Source: Oceanibaculum nanhaiense (GTDB taxonomy: Bacteria > Pseudomonadota > Alphaproteobacteria > Oceanibaculales > Oceanibaculaceae). Taken from it: DNA of 64,000 nt. Positions 38,437 to 46,825 of this stretch are shown here, in pieces. The notes under the pieces were generated by a model. The model did not search any database and was not told the DNA's origin. It saw only the letters and a list, made by a program, of their open reading frames with translations. The translations under genes were made by a program, and so were the position numbers. Position 1 is the stretch's first letter. Each line of letters opens with the position of its first letter. Location: assembly GCF_002148795.1 (NCBI RefSeq), contig NZ_MPOB01000002.1, forward strand, positions 186,001 through 250,000. The letters run 5' to 3'.

Positions 38437-39920
38437 ACGACGCCGCGCCGAAGACGCCGGAGCAGGATGAGGGCGAGATCGTCCGCTGCGATGCCTGCCC
38501 GGTGATCTGCCGCATCCGCAAGGGGCGCAGCGGGGCGTGCGACCGCTATGGCAATGTCGATGGCGAGCTGGTGCGGCTCGACCCGCTGGTGGTCACGCAG
38601 CAGGTGGCGGCGGAGAAGGGGGCGGTCGTGCCCTTCCTGAAGGACGCATGGGACGGCTCGCTGGTTGCCGGCGCACCGACCTTCCTGACCGGCATCGGCT
38701 CCGGCACCACCTATCCCGATTACAAGCCGGCCCCGTTCATCGTCTCCACGCAGCATCGCGGCGTTGATACGGTGACCGTGGTGACCGAGGGCATCTTCAG
38801 CTATTGCGGCGTGAAGCTGAAGATCGACACCGACCGCTATCTCGGGCCGGAACAGGCCGCCGTACGCCATGAGGGCGAGGCGGTGGGCCATGTGACGACC
38901 GCCGAATATGGCTCGCAGATGCTCTCGCTGGGCGGCGTGCATCATCTGACCGGCGGCTCCAAGAAGGAAGGCAACGCCACCTGTGCGGCGCTGCTGGCGC
39001 TGTGCAACAAGCAGGCGGTGGAGCTGACCGTCGATGGCGGTTCTTCGCTGATCGTCCAGGCCGGCAAGCCGCCCATCGTCGATGGCAAGCAGGAACAGCG
39101 CATGCGCGTCGGCTGCGGCTCCGCCACCATAGGCATCTTCGCCAAGCAATGGCACGAACATGCCGACGAGGTGATCGTGGTCGATGACCACATCACCGGC
39201 GTGTTCACCGAACATCAGGCCGGCAAGTATCTCGATGTGCGGGCGGCGGGTATTCGCGTGCGCGGGCGGCGCTCCACGCCGGGGCGCTATTTCCAGGTCG
39301 CCAGTCCGGGCAGCGGCTGGGGCGGCACCGATGTGACCGACCCGCTGTCGATCATCGACAGGATCGACCCCAAGACCGCCTGGCCCGGCCTGCGCCTGCT
39401 GATGGTCTCCACCACCGGCGAGGATCATGCCTATTTCGTGCTGGACGAGAACCTCGTCCCGGTGCCGCAGCCTTTGCCGCCGGGGCTGAACCCGGTGGTC
39501 GAACGCATCGAGGAGAATTGCGAGCCGGCGCTGACCTCGGTGATCTTCATGGCCGGGGCGGGTGGCTCCCTGCGTGCCGGCGTGACGGAGAATCCGGTGC
39601 GGCTGACGCGCTCCGTCCGCGAACTCGTCACCCGTGTCACCTGCGGCGGCGCGCCGGTCTATGTCTGGCCGGGCGGCGGCATCACCCTGATGGTCGATGT
39701 GACCCGCATGCCGGAAAATTCCTTCGGCTATGTGCCGACCCCGGCGCTGGTGGCGCCTATCGAATTCACCCTGCCGCTGGCGGATTACGCGGCGCTGGGC
39801 GGCCATACCGGCGAGGTGAAGCCGCTGGAGGCGGTGCTGGAGGCGGTGGCGCGCCGCCAGTCCTGGCCGCAGCCATCGGACAATCCCTGGCCGCTGGACC
39901 CCCAGGAACGAATCAAATGA
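38433..39920 (+). CDS. 6-hydroxynicotinate reductase-like protein
   Basis: 495 aa. Resembles proteins annotated as 6-hydroxynicotinate reductase, the ferredoxin-dependent enzyme of nicotinate fermentation in Eubacterium barkeri. N-terminal Cys19, 22, 26 and 36 (CDACPVIC, then C10 residues on) form a probable iron-sulfur site; further conserved Cys occur in [10 protein letters not shown] and VGCGSATIG. The rest is an unfamiliar fold rich in Gly and Thr. Coupled to both neighbours by ATGA overlaps. The annotation is by family resemblance; the true substrate in this organism is not known, and no enamidase or later nicotinate-fermentation gene is present. Confidence 0.7.
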   Translation: MNDAAPKTPEQDEGEIVRCDACPVICRIRKGRSGACDRYGNVDGELVRLDPLVVTQQVAAEKGAVVPFLKDAWDGSLVAGAPTFLTGIGSGTTYPDYKPAPFIVSTQHRGVDTVTVVTEGIFSYCGVKLKIDTDRYLGPEQAAVRHEGEAVGHVTTAEYGSQMLSLGGVHHLTGGSKKEGNATCAALLALCNKQAVELTVDGGSSLIVQAGKPPIVDGKQEQRMRVGCGSATIGIFAKQWHEHADEVIVVDDHITGVFTEHQAGKYLDVRAAGIRVRGRRSTPGRYFQVASPGSGWGGTDVTDPLSIIDRIDPKTAWPGLRLLMVSTTGEDHAYFVLDENLVPVPQPLPPGLNPVVERIEENCEPALTSVIFMAGAGGSLRAGVTENPVRLTRSVRELVTRVTCGGAPVYVWPGGGITLMVDVTRMPENSFGYVPTPALVAPIEFTLPLADYAALGGHTGEVKPLEAVLEAVARRQSWPQPSDNPWPLDPQERIK

Positions 39921-40777
39921 GCGCGCAGCGCGCCTTCCTGCCCGATGGCCGGCTGCATTTGCAGCATGGCCCCATCGATCTGGTGATCGAGGCGTTTGGC
40001 CCGCTGGCGGAGGTGCGCCGCGCCTACTGGCAGGCGGTGCAGGCCTTCGACGGGCTGCTGGAGGCGCTGACGCTGGAACTGCACCTGCTGCGCCGCCCGT
40101 TGGGCGAGGCGCCGCCCACACTTTACGGCCCGGTGGCGAAACGCATGCTGGCGGCGGTCTGGCCCCACCGGGGCATCCATGTGACGCCGATGGCGGCGGT
40201 CGCGGGATCGGTGGCCGATCATGTGCTGGCCGCCCTGCGACGCGACCGCCGGCTGACGAAAGCCTATGTGAATGATGGCGGCGACATCGCCTTTCATTTG
40301 ACCGGGGGCGAGAGCTTCCGCGCCGGGCTGGTGCCGGACCTCACCCAGGCGACGATGGAGGGGCTGGCGGAAATCCCCTTCGAATCACCGGTGCGCGGCA
40401 TCGCCACCAGCGGTTCCGGCGGCCGGTCGTTGTCGCTGGGCATCGCCGATGCGGTGACCGTGCTGGCAGCCGACGCGGCGGCGGCGGACGCGGCGGCGAC
40501 GCTGATCGCCAATGCCGTCGATCTGCCGGATCATCCTGCAATCTACCGCGCGCCGGCCAGCAGCCTCGATCCCGACAGCGACCTTGGCGACCTGCCGGTG
40601 ACGCTGGATGTCGGGCCGCTGGGCGACGGCGAGATCGGCGAAGCCCTCGCCGCCGGCCTGCAATGTGCCCATGCGATGCGCGAGGCTGGACACATCCATG
40701 CGGCGGTGCTGTCATTGCGCGGACGATTCGCAATGTGCGGCACCGCCCTCAGCCCCGAACTGACGGAGACGAGATGA
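39917..40777 (+). CDS. UPF0280 family protein
   Basis: 286 aa. Matches the UPF0280 pattern (ApbE-superfamily-like): MAAVAGSVADHVLAAL, AYVNDGGDIAFHL, GIATSGSGGRSLSLGIADAVTVLA and a C-terminal hydrophobic strand. GDIAF and the Ser/Gly-rich SGSGGRS resemble the ApbE flavin-transfer core, but flavinylation is only a hypothesis. Starts by ATGA overlap with the reductase-like gene and ends by ATGA overlap with the next gene, so translation of all three is coupled. Confidence 0.78.
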   Translation: MSAQRAFLPDGRLHLQHGPIDLVIEAFGPLAEVRRAYWQAVQAFDGLLEALTLELHLLRRPLGEAPPTLYGPVAKRMLAAVWPHRGIHVTPMAAVAGSVADHVLAALRRDRRLTKAYVNDGGDIAFHLTGGESFRAGLVPDLTQATMEGLAEIPFESPVRGIATSGSGGRSLSLGIADAVTVLAADAAAADAAATLIANAVDLPDHPAIYRAPASSLDPDSDLGDLPVTLDVGPLGDGEIGEALAAGLQCAHAMREAGHIHAAVLSLRGRFAMCGTALSPELTETR

Positions 40778-41361
40778 GCGAGCTGGTCCAGATCCGCAAG
40801 ATGGTCCTGACCGTCGAGGAAATCCGCCATGAGGGCGGGCCGCCGCCGGAACACCCGATCCTGCGCGCCGCCTGCCTGGCGGTGCTGAAGAATCCCTATG
40901 CCGGGCGCTATGTCGCGGACATCACGCCGCTGATGGAGGCGCTGAAGCCGCTGGGGATGGAGATGTCGCGCCGGCTGATCGCGGCGCTGGGCGGCGATGT
41001 CACGAAGATCGAGGGCTATGGCAAGGGCTCGATCATCGGCACGGCGGGCGAGCTGGAACATGGGGCCTGCTGGCATGTGCCGGGCGGCTATGCGATGCGC
41101 GAACTGCTGGGCAGCGCCAAGGCCATCGTGCCGTCGGCGACCAAAGTGGGGTCGGCGGGCGCGCGCCTCGACGTGGCGCTCGGCCACAAGGACGCCGCCT
41201 ATGTGCGCAGCCATTTCGACGCGATGGAGGTCGGCATCCATGACGCACCGCGCGCCGACGAGATTGTCTATTGCCTGGTCATGACCACCGGCGGGAGAAT
41301 CCATGCCCGCGTTGGCGGCCTGCAGGTCAACGAAATCAAGGGGGAGGATGGCCTGCGCTGA
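40774..41361 (+). CDS. Amino acid synthesis family protein (DUF1185/PF06684-like)
   Basis: 195 aa soluble protein. Recognisable segments: IRKMVLTVEEIRHEGGPP, KNPYAGRYVADITPLMEAL and KIEGYGKGSIIGTAGELEHG, then PGGYAMRELLGSAKAIVPSATK. The family name reflects weak annotation; no reaction is established that I know of. Last enzyme-like gene before the transporter. Ends 48 bp before the binding-protein gene. Confidence 0.78.
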   Translation: MSELVQIRKMVLTVEEIRHEGGPPPEHPILRAACLAVLKNPYAGRYVADITPLMEALKPLGMEMSRRLIAALGGDVTKIEGYGKGSIIGTAGELEHGACWHVPGGYAMRELLGSAKAIVPSATKVGSAGARLDVALGHKDAAYVRSHFDAMEVGIHDAPRADEIVYCLVMTTGGRIHARVGGLQVNEIKGEDGLR

Positions 41362-41409
41362 GGCAAGGCCGGGCTGTTAGGGCAATTCATTACGCATGAG
41401 GGACCGACG

Positions 41410-42624
41410 ATGATGACACGCAGAAACTTTTCCGGCCTGGCACTCGCCGCCGGCATGACCGCCGCGCTGGCGGCAAACGGGCCGGCTATCGCCGCCGACA
41501 AGATCATTCTGGGCGACATGAATTCCTATACCGGCTTCGCTTCCTTCACCATTCCCTACAAGCAGGGCTGGGAGCTGGCGCTGGAGGAGATCAACGCTTC
41601 CGGCGGTATCCTCGGCAAGCAGGTTACGGTGGTCAGCCGCGATGACGGCGCCAAGCCGGCCGACGCGGTGACGGTCGCCAACGAGCTGGTCAGCCGCGAG
41701 GGTGCGACCCTGCTGTTCGGCACGCTGCTGTCGCATGTCGGCCTGGCGGTTTCCGACTTCGCCAAGCAGAAGAAGGTGATCTTCATCGCCGCCGAGCCGC
41801 TGTCCGACTCCATCGCCTGGCAGAAGGGCAACCGCTACACCTTCCGGCTGCGTCCCGGCACCTATGTGCAGGCTGCCATGCTGGCCGAGGAAGCGGCGAA
41901 GCTGCCGGCGAAGAAGTGGGCGACGATCGCGCCGAACTACGAATACGGCCAGTCCGCCGTCGCCGCCTTCAAGGAGCTGCTGAAGGCGAAGAAGCCGGAT
42001 GTCGAATTCGTCGCCGAGCAGTGGCCGGCGCTGGGCAAGATCGACGCCGGCGCCGCCGTGCAGGCGCTGGCGGCGGCCAATCCGGACGCCATCTTCAACG
42101 TCACCTTCGGCGGCGACCTGCTGAAGTTCGTGCGCGAGGGCAAGGTGCGCGGGCTGTGGGAGAAGCGCACCGTCGCCAGCATGCTGAGCGGCGAGCCGGA
42201 CTGGATCGACCCGATGAAGGACGAGGCGCCGGAAGGCTGGCTGGTCACCGGCTATCCCTGGTATGCCATCGACACGCCGGAACACAACAAGTTCCGCGAG
42301 GCCTTCCAGAAGAAGTTCAACGACTATCCGCGCCTCGGTTCCGTGGTCGGCTATGCCGCGCTCTATTCGGTGAAGGCGGCGATGGAAAAGGCCGGCACGA
42401 CCGAGACCGAGAAGCTGGTGGAGGCCTTTGCCGATCTGCAGCTGGGCACGCCGGTCGGGCCGATCACCTACCGCGCGATCGACAACCAGACCACCATGGG
42501 CGCCTATGTCGGCACGCTGACCGTGAAGGACGGCATGCCGCGCATGGTCGATTGGCGCTTCGGCAAGGGCGAAGACTATCTGCCGCCCGACGATGTGGTG
42601 ATGAAGCTCCGCGCCAAGGATTGA
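41410..42624 (+). CDS. Liv-type ABC transporter substrate-binding protein
   Basis: 404 aa. N-terminus TRRNFSGLALAAG looks like a twin-arginine signal, with cleavage near AIAAD. Type I PBP features: KIILGDMNSYTGFASFTI, EINASGGILGKQVTVVSRDD, FGTLLSHVGLAVSDFAK and WATIAPNYEYGQSAV in lobe 2. It would deliver the pathway substrate to the permease and ATPases encoded next. The gap to the permease (184 bp) is filled by a nested inverted repeat. Confidence 0.9.
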   Translation: MMTRRNFSGLALAAGMTAALAANGPAIAADKIILGDMNSYTGFASFTIPYKQGWELALEEINASGGILGKQVTVVSRDDGAKPADAVTVANELVSREGATLLFGTLLSHVGLAVSDFAKQKKVIFIAAEPLSDSIAWQKGNRYTFRLRPGTYVQAAMLAEEAAKLPAKKWATIAPNYEYGQSAVAAFKELLKAKKPDVEFVAEQWPALGKIDAGAAVQALAAANPDAIFNVTFGGDLLKFVREGKVRGLWEKRTVASMLSGEPDWIDPMKDEAPEGWLVTGYPWYAIDTPEHNKFREAFQKKFNDYPRLGSVVGYAALYSVKAAMEKAGTTETEKLVEAFADLQLGTPVGPITYRAIDNQTTMGAYVGTLTVKDGMPRMVDWRFGKGEDYLPPDDVVMKLRAKD

Positions 42625-42643
42625 GCTCGGCTCTCTTTTTTTA

Positions 42644-42786
42644 CCCTCGCCCCGGAAGGGGAGAGGGTGGGAGCGAAGCGAACGGGTGAGGGGAGATGGC
42701 TATGACGGTGCGGCTCTCCCCTCACCCAGCTTCGGCTAAGGCTGACGCCTAAGCCTGCGCATCCCTCTCCCCTTCCGGGGCGAGGG
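42644..42786. repeat. Nested inverted repeat (cruciform-like) between livK-type and permease genes
   Basis: 24-bp perfect arms: CCCTCGCCCCGGAAGG... at 42644-42667 with its complement at 42763-42786, and an inner 13-bp pair GGGTGAGGGGAGA (42684-42696) with TCTCCCCTCACCC (42715-42727). A related CCCTCACCC/CCCTCTCCC element occurs at 46173-46219, so this is another dispersed intergenic repeat family. In mRNA it would form a long hairpin and could lower expression of the permease relative to the binding protein. Confidence 0.88.
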
Positions 42787-42808
42787 AGAATAAAATGGAA
42801 CCCCGCCT

Positions 42809-44680
42809 TTGGAACTTTTCATCGCCCAGCTGATGACCGGGCTCGCCAGCGCCTCGGCCCTGTTTCTGGTCGCCTGCGGGCTGACCATCATCTTCGGCGT
42901 CACCCGCATCGTGAATTTCGCCCATGGCAGCTTCTACATGCTGGGCGCCTATATCGCCTGGACGCTGATCGAGGGGATGGGCGGCGGCGTGCTGGCCTTC
43001 TGGGGCGGGGTGCTGCTGGCCGCGCTCGCCGTCGGGCTGATCGGCGTGGCGATGGAGATGACCATCCTGCGCCGCATCTACCGCGCGCCGGAACTGTTCC
43101 AGCTGCTCGCCACCTTCGGCGTGGTGCTGATCGTGCAGGATGTAGCCCTCTATCTCTGGGGCGCGGAGGATCTGTTGGGCCCGCGCGCGCCGGGGATGAT
43201 GGGCGCGGTGCCGTTCGGCGACCAGCGCCTGCCGGAATACGACATCTTCCTGATCGCCTTCGCGCCGCTGGTGCTGGGCGCGCTGTGGCTGCTGTTCCAC
43301 CGCACCCGCTTCGGCATTCTGGTGCGTGCGGCGACGCAGGACCGGCAGATGGTGGCGGCGCTGGGCGTGAACCAGAAATGGCTGCTTACCGGCGTGTTCT
43401 TCCTGGGCACCGCGCTGGCCGGGCTGGGCGGGGCGGTGCAACTGCCCAAGGGCAATGCCAGCCTGACCATGGATCTCGGCATCATCGCCGAGGTGTTCGT
43501 GGTCACGGTGGTGGGCGGCATGGGCTCGATCCTGGGCGCCTATCTGGCGGCGCTGCTGATCGCGCTGATCCGTGTCTTCGCCGTCGCCAATGCGGATATG
43601 AGCGTGCTGGGCATTCAGTTCTGGCAAGTCGAGCTGGTGCTGATCTTCGCCGTCATGGCGGTGGTGCTGGTGGTGCGGCCCTGGGGGCTGCTCGGCCGGC
43701 GTGAGACGCTGCAGGCGCATCATGGCGCGGTGGAGCCACCCTTGCTGCCGGCCCCTTCGTCGCTGAAATGGTTCGGCCTCGCGGTGCTGGCGCTGCTGGT
43801 GGCGCTGCCTAGCATGACCGGCAATTACGCGCTGACCATCGCCACCGAAATCCTGATCTTCGCGCTGTTCGCCGCGTCCCTGCATTTCCTGATGGGGATC
43901 GGCGGCGTGATCTCCTTCGGCCATGCCGCCTATTTCGGCCTCGGCGCCTATGGCGCGGCGCTGATGGTGAAGCATTTCGCCTGGCCGATGGAAGCCGCCC
44001 TGCTGATGGCGCCGGTCGGCGGCGCGTTGGGCGCGCTGCTGTTCGGCTGGTTCTGCGTGCGGCTGTCGGGCGTCTATCTGGCGATGCTGACGCTGGCCTT
44101 CGCGCAGATCGCCTGGGCGGTCGCCTTCCAGTGGCTCGATGTCACCGGCGGCGACAACGGCATGCTGGGCATCTGGCCGTCTTCCTGGGCCTCCTCCGCG
44201 GCGGCCTTCTATGGCTTCGCCGCCATCGTCGTGGTGCTGGCGCTGCTGGCGCTCCGGCGCATCGCCTTCTCACCCTTCGGCTATGCGCTGCGGGCCGGGC
44301 GCGATTCGCCGCTGCGGGCTGATGCCATCGGCATCGATGTGCGCCGCGTGCGCTGGTTCGGCTTTACCCTGGCCGGGCTGTTCGCCGGTATCGCCGGCGG
44401 GCTGTTCGCCTTCCTGAAGGGCAGCGTCTCGCCCGACCTGATGGCGATCCCGCTGTCGGTCGATGCGCTGGTGATGGTGCTGCTGGGCGGGGTGCAGACC
44501 CTGGCCGGACCGATTGTCGGGGCGGTCAGCTTCACCGCGATCAAGACCGAGCTGGTCAGCCTGACCAATTACTGGCGCATCCTGCTGGGCCTCGTCATCG
44601 TCGGGCTGGTGGTGGCGTTCCCGCAAGGTATCGCCGGCTTCGTTAGGCATCGCTTCATGGGCCGGGAGGATGCGGCATGA
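42809..44680 (+). CDS. Fused LivH-LivM ABC permease
   Basis: 623 aa fusing the two Liv-type permease subunits usually encoded separately (about 290 and 330-420 aa). The LivH half starts MELFIAQLMTGLASASALF and has TRIVNFAHGSFYMLGAY; the LivM half starts near residue 325 and has FLMGIGGVISFGHAAYFGLG and the EAA-like ALRAGRDSPLRADAIGIDV. A TTG at 42809 is the likely start since it restores the usual LivH N-terminus; the ATG at 42795 is out of frame and the next in-frame ATG (42833) would trim the first helix. Shares ATGA with livG. Confidence 0.92.
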   Translation: MELFIAQLMTGLASASALFLVACGLTIIFGVTRIVNFAHGSFYMLGAYIAWTLIEGMGGGVLAFWGGVLLAALAVGLIGVAMEMTILRRIYRAPELFQLLATFGVVLIVQDVALYLWGAEDLLGPRAPGMMGAVPFGDQRLPEYDIFLIAFAPLVLGALWLLFHRTRFGILVRAATQDRQMVAALGVNQKWLLTGVFFLGTALAGLGGAVQLPKGNASLTMDLGIIAEVFVVTVVGGMGSILGAYLAALLIALIRVFAVANADMSVLGIQFWQVELVLIFAVMAVVLVVRPWGLLGRRETLQAHHGAVEPPLLPAPSSLKWFGLAVLALLVALPSMTGNYALTIATEILIFALFAASLHFLMGIGGVISFGHAAYFGLGAYGAALMVKHFAWPMEAALLMAPVGGALGALLFGWFCVRLSGVYLAMLTLAFAQIAWAVAFQWLDVTGGDNGMLGIWPSSWASSAAAFYGFAAIVVVLALLALRRIAFSPFGYALRAGRDSPLRADAIGIDVRRVRWFGFTLAGLFAGIAGGLFAFLKGSVSPDLMAIPLSVDALVMVLLGGVQTLAGPIVGAVSFTAIKTELVSLTNYWRILLGLVIVGLVVAFPQGIAGFVRHRFMGREDAA

Positions 44681-45444
44681 GCGCGGTTCTCGAGGTCGCC
44701 GGGCTTGCCAAATCCTTCGGCGGAATTCACGCTGTCAGTGATGTGTCCTTCACGCTGGATGCGGGCGAGCTGCTGGCGCTGATCGGCCCGAACGGCGCCG
44801 GCAAGACCACCTGCTTCAACATGCTGATGGGCCAGCTTCGCCCGAACGCCGGGACCATCCGGCTGCTGGGCCGAGACATCGCCGGCATGGCGCCGCGCCG
44901 GATCTGGCGGCTGGGTGTCGGGCGTACCTTCCAGATCACCGCCACCTTCGGCTCGATGAGTGTGCGCGAGAATGTGCAGATGGCGCTGCTGTCGCACCAT
45001 AACCGCCTGATGTCGTTGTTTGCCGATGCTGGCCGCCAGTACCGGGAGGAGGCGATGGAACTGCTCGCCCTCGTCGGCATGGCGGCGCAGGCGGAGCGCG
45101 CCTGCGGTGTGCTGGCCTATGGTGATCTGAAGCGGGTCGAACTGGCGGTGGCGCTGGCGAACCAGCCGAAGCTGCTGCTGATGGACGAGCCGACCGCCGG
45201 CATGGCCCCGCGCGAGCGCGTCGAACTGATGGAGCTGACAGCCGCCATCGTGAAGCAGCGCGGCATTTCCGTGCTGTTCACCGAACATGACATGGATGTG
45301 GTGTTTGGCCATGCCGACCGGGTGCTGGTGCTGAATCGCGGGCGGCTGCTGGCCGAGGGCACGCCGGCGGCGGTGCGCGACAATCCGCTGGTCCAGGAAA
45401 CCTATCTCGGTAGCGGGTCGATGTTCGCGGGGGAGGAGTCCTGA
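44677..45444 (+). CDS. livG: Liv-type ABC transporter ATP-binding protein (LivG)
   Basis: 255 aa. Walker A GPNGAGKTT, LivG-specific insert with IWRLGVGRTFQITATFGSM, the signature replaced by LAYGDLKRVELAVAL and Walker B LLLMDEPTAGMAP, then H-loop TEHDMDVVF. Energises uptake through the fused permease. The signature is LAYGD rather than LSGGQ, as is usual in LivG. Shares TGATG with livF. Confidence 0.93.
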   Translation: MSAVLEVAGLAKSFGGIHAVSDVSFTLDAGELLALIGPNGAGKTTCFNMLMGQLRPNAGTIRLLGRDIAGMAPRRIWRLGVGRTFQITATFGSMSVRENVQMALLSHHNRLMSLFADAGRQYREEAMELLALVGMAAQAERACGVLAYGDLKRVELAVALANQPKLLLMDEPTAGMAPRERVELMELTAAIVKQRGISVLFTEHDMDVVFGHADRVLVLNRGRLLAEGTPAAVRDNPLVQETYLGSGSMFAGEES

Positions 45445-46145
45445 TGCTGACCGTCGAAGGGCTGAACGCGCATTACGGCCGCGCCCATATCCTGGCCGAT
45501 GTGGCCTTGACGGTGGGGCGCGGCGAGGTGCTGGCGCTGCTGGGCCGCAACGGTGCGGGCAAGTCCACTACGATGAAATCCATCGTCGGTCTGGTGCCGC
45601 CGACCTCTGGCCGCATCGGTTTCGAGGGCGTGGAGGTCGCCGGCAGGCCGCCCTATGAGATCGCCCGTCTCGGTCTCGGCTATGTGCCGGAGGAGCGGCG
45701 TGTCTTCACCGATCTGACGGTCGAGGAAAATCTGGAGGTCGGCCGGCAGAAGCCGCGCCCCGGCGTGCCGGACTGGACGCCGGAGAAGCTCTATGCGCTG
45801 TTCCCCAACCTGGCCGAGATGCGGCGCCGGCCGGGCGGCCAGATGAGCGGCGGCGAGCAGCAGATGCTGACCATCGCGCGCACCCTGATGGGCAATCCCT
45901 CGCTGGTGCTGCTCGACGAGCCGTCCGAGGGGCTGGCGCCGAAGATCGTCGAGCAGATGGCCGAAACCCTGAAGGCGCTGAAGGCGGAAGGGCTGACGCT
46001 CGTCCTGTCGGAGCAGAACCTGCACTTCGCGCGGCTGGTCGCCGACCGGGCGACCATCATCGAGAAGGGCAGCATCCGGTTTTCCGGCACCATGGAAGAG
46101 CTGATGGCCGACGAGGATTCCCGCCAGGCCTATCTGTCCGTGTAA
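45444..46145 (+). CDS. livF: Liv-type ABC transporter ATP-binding protein (LivF)
   Basis: 233 aa. Walker A GRNGAGKSTT, YVPEERRVFTDLTVEENL (LivF hallmark), signature MSGGEQQML, Walker B LVLLDEPSEGLAP and switch SEQNLHFA. Ends the operon; a hairpin repeat of terminator shape follows at 46195-46219. Confidence 0.94.
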   Translation: MLTVEGLNAHYGRAHILADVALTVGRGEVLALLGRNGAGKSTTMKSIVGLVPPTSGRIGFEGVEVAGRPPYEIARLGLGYVPEERRVFTDLTVEENLEVGRQKPRPGVPDWTPEKLYALFPNLAEMRRRPGGQMSGGEQQMLTIARTLMGNPSLVLLDEPSEGLAPKIVEQMAETLKALKAEGLTLVLSEQNLHFARLVADRATIIEKGSIRFSGTMEELMADEDSRQAYLSV

Positions 46146-46172
46146 GGGGTATCCGCCCTGACGGCACTGTCC

Positions 46173-46225
46173 CCCTCACCCGGCCCTGCGGGCCACCCTC
46201 TCCCGCCAGGGGAGAGGGTATTTTC
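46173..46225. terminator. Intergenic hairpin repeat acting as probable convergent terminator
   Basis: Stem ACCCTCTCCC (46195-46204) with GGGGAGAGGGT (46209-46219) and a 4-nt loop, followed by ATTTTCC; an additional GGCCC/GGGCC hairpin lies just upstream. It separates livF (plus) from the cytochrome c gene (minus). Confidence 0.7.
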
Positions 46226-46231
46226 CAGCGC

Positions 46232-46615
46232 CTACTTCTTCAGGAAGGCGATCAGGTCGTCGATCTCCTGATCCTTCTTCAGGCCGACGAAGGCCATGCG
46301 GTTGCCCGGCACGAAACCCTTCGGGTCATTCATGTACTTGGTGAAATTTTCCTCGGTCCAGACGAGGCCCTTCTCGCCCGCGCCCTTCATGCCGTCGGAA
46401 TATTTGAAGCCATCGACGCTGGCGGCCTTGCGGCCGATGATGCCGACCAGATGCGGGCCGACCCGGTTGGTCTCCTTGTCCGCGACATGGCAGGCGCGGC
46501 ACTTGTTGAAGACCTTCTGGCCTGCCGCAGCATCGCCGGCCTGGACCTGCGGTGCGAAAATGACGGTGGCGAGCGCAACGGCAACCGCCGGCAGGCCTAG
46601 CTTCCTCATCTGCAT
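46232..46615 (-). CDS. Periplasmic class I cytochrome c (cytochrome c2/c550-like)
   Basis: 127 aa. Signal peptide ending near VQAGD, then CRACH (Cys39, Cys42, His43), GPHLVGIIGRKA and a Met ligand in GNRMAFVGL, as in mitochondrial-type cytochrome c2. Soluble electron carrier in the periplasm. ATG at 46615; an in-frame ATG at 46609 is possible. The upstream region carries the CGTATG motif seen before two other operons here, raising the possibility of coregulation. Confidence 0.93.
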   Translation of the reverse strand: MQMRKLGLPAVAVALATVIFAPQVQAGDAAAGQKVFNKCRACHVADKETNRVGPHLVGIIGRKAASVDGFKYSDGMKGAGEKGLVWTEENFTKYMNDPKGFVPGNRMAFVGLKKDQEIDDLIAFLKK

Positions 46616-46627
46616 TTTATTCTCTCC

Positions 46628-46660
46628 CGTATGAACACGCATATGGTCAAGGCATATACG
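46628..46660 (-). promoter_or_regulatory. CGTATG-type motif upstream of the cytochrome c gene
   Basis: CGTATG at 46628-46633 and CGCATATG at 46638-46645 again start 10 bp apart, followed by CATATACG (46653-46660), the reverse complement of CGTATATG. Located 13-45 bp ahead of the cytochrome c start codon. Confidence 0.35.
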
Positions 46661-46825
46661 TTTACTGATTCTAGTTGTTCCAGGCCGCACGGCAACCTGT
46701 CTGATGGTCGCAGGCCGGATACCCCGCCCGGATACCCGTCCAGACAGCCCAGATTGAAGGGTGGGTTGATTTAGCGCATAATGATTTAAAGTTTCTGTCA
46801 TATCGCGATCAAGGTGAGGAATAAC

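Noticed and set aside
38280-40121. 613-codon minus-strand frame in the heterocycle operon
   Set aside because: Antisense to three overlapping genes with clear families; composition of a shadow frame.
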